From Labilithrix sp. (lineage in GTDB: Bacteria > Myxococcota_A > Polyangia > Polyangiales > Polyangiaceae): 64,000 nucleotides of DNA. The position numbers and the translations under genes were made by a program. Below, piece after piece: positions 57,287 through 64,000 of this stretch (position 1 is its first letter; each line of letters begins with the position of its first letter). Below the pieces are notes generated by a model. The model searched no databases. It was given only the letters and a program-made list of their open reading frames with translations, and was not told where the DNA came from. Where the stretch lies: contig JAHBWA010000018.1 of the NCBI GenBank assembly GCA_019637195.1, positions 1 to 64,000 of the forward strand, given 5' to 3'.

Positions 57287-58207
57287 TCAAGCGCCCGCGG
57301 CGGGAGCGAGGCGCAGCGGCGCATCGACGGCGATGTACGGGACGTAGCGATAATCGCGAATGAAGAGCACGCGGTCGCCGCGCAGCGTGACGTCGATGAA
57401 GTACGCAGGCGCGGGATCGCGCGGCGTGGGAAAGACGGCGATGACCTCACGCCCGTCGAGCCAGGCCGAGCGCAAGTACCAGTCGTGAGCGCCGGCGTAG
57501 TTCGACACGTACTGGCCGACCTCACCGCGACCGCGGCGCTGCGCCCGCGTCACGACGTCGAGCCGCACCTCGTCGGAGAGCATCGCGCGCACCGCGTCCC
57601 AGTCACGCGCGTTGAACAGCGCGATGTAGCGCGCGAGCGTCGGCGACGACGCGGGAGCCGGCCCGGAGTCGCCGGCGTCGCGCGCGCCCTCACGCAGGCG
57701 CTCCCGCCCGCGGTGCAGCGCCGCCTTCACCGCCGGGAGCCCGAGCTCGAGCAAGGTGGCGATCTCGTCGAGCGAGTGACCGAGCACGTCCTTGAGGATC
57801 ACGCAGCTCCGCGGCACGGCAGGGAGCTCGACGAAGCGCCCGAGCGCGGCGGCGACCGCTGCGCGGTGCGCGAGCGCGTCGTCGGCGCGGGTGAGGCGGT
57901 CGTCGGGCAGGGGGCTGCCCGGCTCGAGCGACTCGCTCATCCGTCGATCGTAGCGACGCAGGAAGTCGAGCGCGCGATGGTGCGCGACGCGAAACAGCCA
58001 GGGACGCAGCGCCGGCATGTCCAGCAGCTCGGGCAACAGGAAGTACGCACGCGCCAGCGTGTCCTGCACGACGTCCTCGCCGTCGACGACCGAGCCCGTC
58101 ATGCGCGCGCAGTAGCGATGCAGGTCGGGGCGGACCTCCGCCACCATGGTCATGAACTGCGCGCGGGCTTCGCGGAGCTCGGCGAGACGCTCGTCGGGCG
58201 GAGGCAT
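57287..58207 (-). CDS. ECF RNA polymerase sigma factor with C-terminal SnoaL-like domain
   Basis: 306 residues from ATG 58207 (MPPPDERLAELREARAQF); the frame is open 49 codons further but that part is Arg-rich and unlike the family. Sigma region 2: DGEDVVQDTLARAYFLLPEL and RPWLFRVAHHRALDFLRRYD. Region 4: SCVILKDVLGHSLDEIATLL and PAVKAALHRGRERLRE. Residues ~190-306 form an NTF2/SnoaL fold (YIALFNARDWDAVRAMLSDE), as in SigJ/ECF41-like factors, where the tail tunes activity instead of an anti-sigma. The VOC gene 151 bases upstream on the same strand may be a target or partner. Confidence 0.88.
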   Translation of the reverse strand: MPPPDERLAELREARAQFMTMVAEVRPDLHRYCARMTGSVVDGEDVVQDTLARAYFLLPELLDMPALRPWLFRVAHHRALDFLRRYDRRMSESLEPGSPLPDDRLTRADDALAHRAAVAAALGRFVELPAVPRSCVILKDVLGHSLDEIATLLELGLPAVKAALHRGRERLREGARDAGDSGPAPASSPTLARYIALFNARDWDAVRAMLSDEVRLDVVTRAQRRGRGEVGQYVSNYAGAHDWYLRSAWLDGREVIAVFPTPRDPAPAYFIDVTLRGDRVLFIRDYRYVPYIAVDAPLRLAPAAGA

Positions 58208-58358
58208 CGGTGGATCAGGGGCAGCGGGGCGTGAGGCCCACGTCGCCCTCGATCGTAGACGCGCGCGGAGCGAGGTGTCGAGGAGCACGGTCGCGACGCG
58301 CTCACGCCGCGCGCGCGGCGTGAGCGGGGTGCCGACCCCAGCGAGGAGGGCCACCTCG

Positions 58359-58778
58359 TCAGCCCGCGGCGTCGATGTTGACGAACCACTGGACGCCGAA
58401 CCGGTCGACGAGCTGCCCGAAGTAAGCGCCCCAGGGCATGTCGGCCAGCGGCATGACGACCTTCCCGCCCGCCGCCAGCGCCTCGAAGAGGCGCTCGGCT
58501 TCGGCGCGCGAGTCGGGCTCCACCATGATGCTCACGTTGGTCCCCTCGGCGACGCTCGGGACGTCCGTGCCACGGAGGAGCGTGCCGCCGAGGATCGGCA
58601 GCGCCATGTGCATGATCCGGTTCCCCTCCTCGACGGTGAGCGGCTTGCCCGGCGGCGCCGGCAGCTCCTTGATGCGGTGGATCGGCCCCACGTAGTCGGT
58701 CCGGAAGATCGAACGGTAGAGCTCGAACGCCGCCTCGGTCCTGCCCTTGAAGTTGAGGTAGATGCTGGTCTTCGCCAT
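58359..58778 (-). CDS. VOC-superfamily (PhnB/glyoxalase-like) protein
   Basis: 139 residues from ATG 58778 (MAKTSIYLNFKGRTEAAFEL). PhnB-like signature: YRSIFRTDY, IMHMALPILGGTLLRGTD, and the ending MPWGAYFGQLVDRFGVQWFVN. Members bind a metal or small ligand but mostly have no known reaction. Upstream of, and possibly co-transcribed with, the ECF sigma gene, a pairing seen with ECF factors in actinobacteria and others. Confidence 0.87.
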   Translation of the reverse strand: MAKTSIYLNFKGRTEAAFELYRSIFRTDYVGPIHRIKELPAPPGKPLTVEEGNRIMHMALPILGGTLLRGTDVPSVAEGTNVSIMVEPDSRAEAERLFEALAAGGKVVMPLADMPWGAYFGQLVDRFGVQWFVNIDAAG

Positions 58779-58893
58779 CGCCGGTTCTCCTGTTCGAGCC
58801 GACCCCCACCTCGGAGGCCGCTCGCGCCAGGACCACGATCGAGCGCCCCAAAAGGATGCGCGCCGGACGAAAATAGGTCGCCGAGGGTGACGA

Positions 58894-60870
58894 TCAGCGA
58901 GGGCGAGGGCCGCGCGGGCCCCGCGGCCCCGGCGGGCCGCCTCGCTTCGGGCGCGGGGAGCGCGAAGCCGCGTGCACGCGATCGGCCGCCCCCTCGAAGG
59001 GGACGAGCGCGCTCGGGCCATGGCCGATGAGGTCGCGCCGCCCGGCCTCGATCAGCGCCTGGCGGGCCAGCGGCCAGTGCTGCGGATCCCAGTAGAAGAC
59101 GAGCGCTTTCATCATGCGCTTCTCGCGGAGATCGCGCGCGGTGTAGACCGGCTCGTTCGTGAGCGGGTCGAGCCCCGTGTAGAACATCGTCGTGGCGACG
59201 GCCATCGGCGTCGGGATGAAGTCCTGCACCTGGCGCGGGCGCATGTTGTTGCGCTTCAGGTAGAGCGCGAGCTCGACGGTGTCCTTCAGCGTCGAGCCGG
59301 GGTGCCCCGTGATGAAGTACGGGACGAGGTACTGCTCCTTGCCGGCCTTCTCGCTGGCCTGACAGAACGCCTGCGCGAAGCGCTCGTAGGTGTCGATGGG
59401 GGGCTTCTTCATCTTGTCGAGCACGCGCGGGTCGTTGTGCTCGGGGGCGACGGAGAGCTGACCGCCGGTGTGGTGCCGCGCCAGCTCGGCGACGAACTCG
59501 GGGCTGCGGTCGGCGAGGTCGTAGCGCACGCCCGACGCGATGAAGACGCGCTTGATGCCCTTCTCGCTGCGCACGGCGCGCATGAGCGAGAGCAAGGGTC
59601 CGTGATCGGTCACCAGGTTCTCGCAGATCCCCGGATGGACGCAGGAGAGGCGCCGGCACGCGCTCTCGGTCCGCTCGTCCTTGCAGGTCATCTTGTACAT
59701 GTTGGCGGTCGGCCCGCCGAGATCGGTGAGGACGCCGGAGAAGCCGGCGGAGCGCGACAGCTCGCGCACCTCACGGAGGACGCTGCCCTCGCTCCGGCTC
59801 TGGATGACGCGGCCCTCGTGCTCGGTGATGCTGCAGAACGTGCAGCCGCCGAAGCAGCCGCGCATCGTCACGATCGAGTGCTTCACCGTCTCGAAGGCGG
59901 GGATCCCCGCGTTCGCGTACGACGGGTGCGGAGCGCGAGCGAACGGGAGATCGTAGAGGCCGTCCATCTCGTCCTCGGACAGCGGCAGCGCCGGCGAGTT
60001 GAAGTAGACGGCCTCGTCGCCGTGCGGCTGGAGGATCGGGCGGCCGTTGTGCGGGTTCGTCTCGTACTGGAACGCGCGGCTCATCCGCGCGAAGGCCTCC
60101 TTGTCCTTCGCGACCTCCTCGTAGGACGGCAGGACGACGACCTTCCTGTCGGCGACGAAGCGGCTCGGATCCGCGGCGAGCGGCTCCCACGCGCGGCGGT
60201 TCTTCTTCACGTGGGCGGTGCCGCGGACGTCGGTGAGGTCGGCGACCTTCTCGCCCGCGTCGAGGCGGCGCGCGATCTCCCACGCGGGGCGCTCGCCCAT
60301 CCCGAAGACGAGCAGGTCGGCCTTCGCATCGAGCAGGATCGACCGGCGCACCTGGTCGGACCAGTAGTCGTAGTGGGCGATCCGCCGGAGCGACGCCTCG
60401 ATGCCGCCGAGGACGACCGGCAGGCCCGGGAACGCCTGGCGGCACAGGTTCGCGTAGACGATGCTCGCGCGGTTCGGGCGGAGGTTCGCGCGGCCGCCCG
60501 GCGAGTACTGGTCCTCCGAGCGGACCTTCTTCTGCGCCGTGAGCTTGTTCAGCATCGAGTCGAGGTTGCCCGCGCTGACGCCGACGAAGAGGCGCGGGCG
60601 GCCCATCCGCGCGATGTCCGCCGGCGAGTCCCAGCGCGGCTGCGCGATGACGCCGACCTTGTAGCCGCGCCCCTCGAGGAAGCGCGCGATGAGGATCGGG
60701 CCGAACGCCGGGTGATCGACGTAGGCGTCGCCGCTGACGATCAGGACGTCGAGCTCGTCCCAGCCGCGCGCCGCCATCTCCTCGCGCGTGGTTGGGAGAA
60801 AGCGCGGGCGCCCTGCCCCGCCCGTGCGCGGACCGCGCGGCTTCTTACCGATCTGGACGAGGTTCGACAT
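58894..60870 (-). CDS. YgiQ-family radical SAM protein
   Basis: 658 residues from ATG 60870 (MSNLVQIGKK). N-terminal DUF3362/UPF0313 part: FLPTTREEMAARGWDELDVL and GDAYVDHPAFG. Radical SAM 4Fe-4S motif Cx3Cx2C in MRGCFGGCTFCSI near residue 340. Further Cys in MTCKDERTESACRRLSC may bind another cluster. The C-terminus ends in a basic Gly/Pro/Arg tail (GGPPGPRGPRGPRPR). The family is widespread, and its reaction is unknown. Divergent from the GpsA-like gene, 116 bases apart. Confidence 0.92.
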   Translation of the reverse strand: MSNLVQIGKKPRGPRTGGAGRPRFLPTTREEMAARGWDELDVLIVSGDAYVDHPAFGPILIARFLEGRGYKVGVIAQPRWDSPADIARMGRPRLFVGVSAGNLDSMLNKLTAQKKVRSEDQYSPGGRANLRPNRASIVYANLCRQAFPGLPVVLGGIEASLRRIAHYDYWSDQVRRSILLDAKADLLVFGMGERPAWEIARRLDAGEKVADLTDVRGTAHVKKNRRAWEPLAADPSRFVADRKVVVLPSYEEVAKDKEAFARMSRAFQYETNPHNGRPILQPHGDEAVYFNSPALPLSEDEMDGLYDLPFARAPHPSYANAGIPAFETVKHSIVTMRGCFGGCTFCSITEHEGRVIQSRSEGSVLREVRELSRSAGFSGVLTDLGGPTANMYKMTCKDERTESACRRLSCVHPGICENLVTDHGPLLSLMRAVRSEKGIKRVFIASGVRYDLADRSPEFVAELARHHTGGQLSVAPEHNDPRVLDKMKKPPIDTYERFAQAFCQASEKAGKEQYLVPYFITGHPGSTLKDTVELALYLKRNNMRPRQVQDFIPTPMAVATTMFYTGLDPLTNEPVYTARDLREKRMMKALVFYWDPQHWPLARQALIEAGRRDLIGHGPSALVPFEGAADRVHAASRSPRPKRGGPPGPRGPRGPRPR

Positions 60871-60986
60871 CGGGCGCACGCTCGCGGCCTCACGAGGAGG
60901 GCCGCGACGCACACCATGGCGCAAAACGCCGTGGCCGGCCACTGCGTTTCCGGCTCCGCGCGAGCGTGATACCTCTTGGCTGAGCC

Positions 60987-61967
60987 ATGGAAGCCGTCAG
61001 CCAGCGGAGGGTCGCGATCATCGGAGGAGGCGCCTGGGGGCTCGCGCTCGCGGCCGCCGCGGCGCGCGCGGAGAGCGACGTCGTCCTGCTCTCGCGACGC
61101 GAGCTGAACGGTGCGGTGCCGCGTGGCGTGCGCGTCGTCCGCGAGATGAAGGAGGCCGCCGAGCACGCGCGCCTCATGGTGCTCGCGGTGCCGTCGAGCG
61201 TCGCTCGGGCGGTGGCGCGCGAGCTCGGCGACCACCTCGACGGAGCGCACTACGTCGTCCACGGCGCCCGCGGGCTCGTCCACGGCGACGATCGCTCCGA
61301 TCCGGAGGACCTCTGCACGATCTCCGAGGTCATCCGCGAGGAGACGCCCGTCCGGCGCACCGGCGCGCTCGGCGGGCCGGCGCTCGCGCAGGACATCCTC
61401 GCGGGCAAGCCGTCGGTGATCGTCGTCGGCTCGCGCTACCCCGAGGTCTCCGAGGCCACGACCACCGCGCTGAGCTCGCCGACGCTCCGCATCTACCCGA
61501 CCCACGATCTCCGCGGCGTCGAGTGGGCGAGCGCCCTCGTCGGGTGCCTGACGATCGCGATCGGCTACGCGCAGGCGATGAACACGAGCGCCGGACTCGT
61601 CGCCGCGCTGATCTCGCGCGCCGTCGGCGAGGCCTCGCGCATCGCGGCCGCAGCCGGCGGCGAAGAGAAGACGCTCCTCGGGCTGGCCGGGTACGGCGAC
61701 CTGCTCGCGTCGATCGCGCAGACCGAGCGCCCCGAGGTCCTCGTCGGCCAGGCCCTGGCGAAGGGACTGTCGCCCGCGGAGGCCGCGAAGGCCGCCGAGC
61801 TCCGCGTCGAAGCCCTGGAGCTCATCCCGTACGTCACGCGCTGGACCGAGGCCGCCGGTGTGCGCGCGCCCATCTTCCGCGCGCTCGCGGCCGGCGTCGT
61901 CGAGGGCAAGAAGGCCGACGCGATCCTGCACGAGCTGATGACGCTGCCGGTCGAGCACCGCGCCTGA
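60987..61967 (+). CDS. GpsA-like dehydrogenase homologue lacking the catalytic lysines
   Basis: 326 residues with the GPDH fold: NAD-binding IIGGGAWGLALAAAAARAES, VLAVPSSVARAVARELG, TGALGGPALAQDILAGKPS, NTSAGLVAALISRAVGEASR and GLAGYGDLLAS. In true glycerol-3-phosphate dehydrogenase a Lys occurs in (A/S)xKG and in ALKNV. Here these read HGARGL and SALVGCLTIAIG, so both are changed. The protein may therefore act on another substrate, bind NAD without catalysis, or be a decayed paralog. Reading frame intact, so it is under selection or recent. Confidence 0.75.
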   Translation: MEAVSQRRVAIIGGGAWGLALAAAAARAESDVVLLSRRELNGAVPRGVRVVREMKEAAEHARLMVLAVPSSVARAVARELGDHLDGAHYVVHGARGLVHGDDRSDPEDLCTISEVIREETPVRRTGALGGPALAQDILAGKPSVIVVGSRYPEVSEATTTALSSPTLRIYPTHDLRGVEWASALVGCLTIAIGYAQAMNTSAGLVAALISRAVGEASRIAAAAGGEEKTLLGLAGYGDLLASIAQTERPEVLVGQALAKGLSPAEAAKAAELRVEALELIPYVTRWTEAAGVRAPIFRALAAGVVEGKKADAILHELMTLPVEHRA

Positions 61968-62011
61968 GGCTCCGTCGCGCGCCGCACGAAGCGCGAGGCG
62001 CGAAAACGCCA

Positions 62012-62053
62012 CGAGCTCGAGCCGAGCGCCGGGCGGCGATCGACTCGAGCTCG
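62012..62053. terminator. Inverted repeat between convergent genes, likely terminator for the minus-strand gene
   Basis: Arms CGAGCTCGAG and CTCGAGCTCG (10 bases, perfect) with a 22-base loop. On the minus strand the stem is followed by TGGCGTTTTCG, a short T run, suiting termination of the collagen-like gene that stops at 62087. Confidence 0.45.
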
Positions 62054-62086
62054 CGAACGCTCACCTCGTTCGAGGCGAGGCGGGCC

Positions 62087-63385
62087 TCACTCTTCGATGC
62101 AGTAGAGGGCGCGCGCGAAGTCGCACATTCCGCCGCCCATGTTGAACCACCAGTGCCACGTCTGCGCGATCGTCCCGCAGTGTCCCGTGGCCGTCTGAAA
62201 GTTGCCCGTGCTCGAGGTCCAGTTGAGGCACGTGTTCGCGCTCGCCGTGCCGCCCCAGACGACGCCGGTCCAGGCTTGCTGGGCGTCGTTGTACGTGAGG
62301 ACGGTGCCGGTCTCCGTCTGGTTGATCGTGGCGTCCAGCATGGAGCTCGACAGGAGCTGCTGCCAGTCCTTCGCCACCACCGTGCCGTCCACCCGGACGA
62401 ATCGGCCGTCGGTCGCGAGGTAGTCGCTCGGCTTCGTCGTCGAGCTCCCGATCAGCGCCTTGAAGCTCTTGCTCGCGAACGCCGGGTTCTGCGCCTTGGC
62501 CGTCTGGCACTTGGCGTGGGCGCCGCTCACGCCGCCGAGGTTCCCGGTCCACTTGCTCGACGTCACGAAGATCGTCCGCGAGCGCACAGGCGGCGCGTCC
62601 TTGCAGACCCAGGCGCTCTGCGTGATCTCGCTCGGGTCGAGGGCGCCGTTGCGGTTCGTGTCGAGCCCGGCGTCGATCCGGATGCCGCCGCCCGCGCAGT
62701 GCGCGTCGCCGAGCCCGACGGTCGTGGACTTGACGAGCGAGGTGAAGCCGACGGCCCCCGCGTCTCCCTTGTCGCCGTCCGTGCCGGTATCGCCCTTGTC
62801 GCCCTTGTCGCCCGCAGGGCCCTTGTCGCCCTCCGCGCCCGCGGCCCCCCGGTCCCCGGCTTCACCCTGCGCGCCGGTGTCGCCCTTGGCGCCCTTGTCA
62901 CCCGTCTCGCCCTTGGCGCCCTTGCTCCCCTTGTCGCCCGTCTCTCCCTTGGCGCCCTGCGCGCCCTCGAGCCCGGGCGCGCCGACGTCACCGACCGCGC
63001 CTTCGATGCCCATCGCGCCGCGCTCACCGTGATCGCCCTTGGCGCCGTGCTCTCCCTTGTCCCCCTTGGGGCCGGTCTCGCCCTTCGCGCCGGGCTCGCC
63101 GCGAGCGCCCGTCGCGCCGCGCGGCGCGTCCGGGAAGATGACCTCCTGCCACGAGCCGTCGAGACACGCGACGATCTGCTTCTCGTCCACGACGTACGCC
63201 AGCATCGCCTCGGTCGACGCGTCGCAGGCCGGGAGCTCGCCGCGCGTGCGGACCTCGAGCTTGTCGAGCGAGACGCCGGTCGCCGCCTGATCGCGGGCGG
63301 GCGTGGGATCCTCGCTGCACCCCACCACAATCGTCGAGACCATCGCCGCGAGAACCAAAGACACCCGCACACCCATCGTTCGCAT
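62087..63385 (-). CDS. Collagen-like lipoprotein with C-terminal lectin-like (DUF1554) domain
   Basis: 432 residues; lipoprotein signal ending at VVGC (Cys ~23). A ~70-residue head is followed by about 40 Gly-X-Y triplets (GATGARGEPGAKGETGPKG and similar, ~residues 90-210), then a short Cys-bracketed module (TTVGLGDAHCAGGGIRIDAG ... SAWVCK), then a DUF1554-like domain (IFVTSSKWTGNLGGVSGAHA) ending with paired Cys. Collagen triplets should trimerise into a rod holding the C-terminal domain away from the surface. Related to the next gene, 175 bases upstream on the same strand. Confidence 0.85.
   Translation of the reverse strand: MRTMGVRVSLVLAAMVSTIVVGCSEDPTPARDQAATGVSLDKLEVRTRGELPACDASTEAMLAYVVDEKQIVACLDGSWQEVIFPDAPRGATGARGEPGAKGETGPKGDKGEHGAKGDHGERGAMGIEGAVGDVGAPGLEGAQGAKGETGDKGSKGAKGETGDKGAKGDTGAQGEAGDRGAAGAEGDKGPAGDKGDKGDTGTDGDKGDAGAVGFTSLVKSTTVGLGDAHCAGGGIRIDAGLDTNRNGALDPSEITQSAWVCKDAPPVRSRTIFVTSSKWTGNLGGVSGAHAKCQTAKAQNPAFASKSFKALIGSSTTKPSDYLATDGRFVRVDGTVVAKDWQQLLSSSMLDATINQTETGTVLTYNDAQQAWTGVVWGGTASANTCLNWTSSTGNFQTATGHCGTIAQTWHWWFNMGGGMCDFARALYCIEE
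62755..63120 (-). repeat. Collagen-type Gly-X-Y coding repeats
   Basis: Imperfect 9- and 18-base periodicity (units like GCCCTTGTCGCC on the plus strand) encoding GDKGETGAKG triplets, heavy in Lys, Asp and Glu. Confidence 0.8.
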
Positions 63386-63429
63386 CGACCCCTTCCTACC
63401 TTTCGACTCCGTCGTTCCTCCTCCACTAA

Positions 63430-64000
<571 letters not shown>

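Noticed and set aside
62755..63120. Regular short repeats suggesting a CRISPR array
   Set aside because: The repeats are in frame and code for Gly-X-Y triplets, with no spacers and no cas genes.

Overview
The window is high-GC DNA (third codon positions almost all G or C) with densely packed genes. Hanks-type Ser/Thr kinases, a ~2000-residue TPR protein, an AgmX/PglI-like lipoprotein, many lipoprotein signal sequences and collagen-like lipoproteins all point to a myxobacterium (Myxococcota, probably Polyangia-like). The genus cannot be told from the sequence. I saw no rRNA, tRNA, CRISPR array, IS element or phage gene.

Layout. (1) 1-29.6 kb is mainly an exopolysaccharide (EPS) / cell-surface region: an outer-membrane polysaccharide export lipoprotein, a membrane pyrophosphatase, a fused MFS/spermidine-synthase-like protein, a GT2-acyltransferase fusion, an ATP-grasp enzyme, a Hanks kinase abutting a GT-C/acyltransferase-3 fusion, a Wzx-like flippase, an outer-membrane protein, a Wzz/GumC-like co-polymerase, a second Hanks kinase, a Wzy/WaaL-like membrane protein, a CE2-type SGNH esterase lipoprotein, a small protein resembling a P-loop-less BY-kinase, and a GH5 lipoprotein. 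Embedded in it are a MarR/DUF4336 divergent pair with a duplicated palindromic operator and a histone-H1-tailed small protein. (2) 29.9-35.7 kb is a complete isc operon (iscS-iscU-iscA-hscB-hscA-fdx) whose first gene is a MerR-type regulator with four C-terminal cysteines, not IscR. (3) 35.9-44.3 kb holds the giant TPR protein, frataxin (cyaY), apaG and an amidase. (4) 44.5-51.1 kb is an arginine cluster using acetylated intermediates: an N-acetylornithine carbamoyltransferase, a fused acetylglutamate kinase/synthase, argC and carB. The first gene and the very start of the second are broken by about 16 single-base frame changes within 1.06 kb, while the flanking genes are clean; this looks like a local consensus-quality defect rather than decay. 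(5) 51.2-62.0 kb has two acyl-CoA dehydrogenases separated by a lipoprotein, two tandem tail-anchored paralogs of unknown function, a HAD phosphatase, an ECF sigma factor with a SnoaL tail, a VOC protein, a YgiQ-like radical SAM protein and a GpsA-like protein lacking both expected lysines. (6) 62.1-64.0 kb carries two adjacent collagen-like proteins, the second cut by the window edge, with a strong intrinsic terminator between them.

How the genes work together. The EPS genes provide most parts of a Wzx/Wzy-type route: flippase, polymerase/ligase candidate, co-polymerase, export lipoprotein, tailoring acyltransferases, and secreted esterase and glycosidase. Two Hanks kinases and a degenerate BY-kinase-like protein sit where a tyrosine kinase normally would. 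The isc and cyaY genes together form an Fe-S assembly system.
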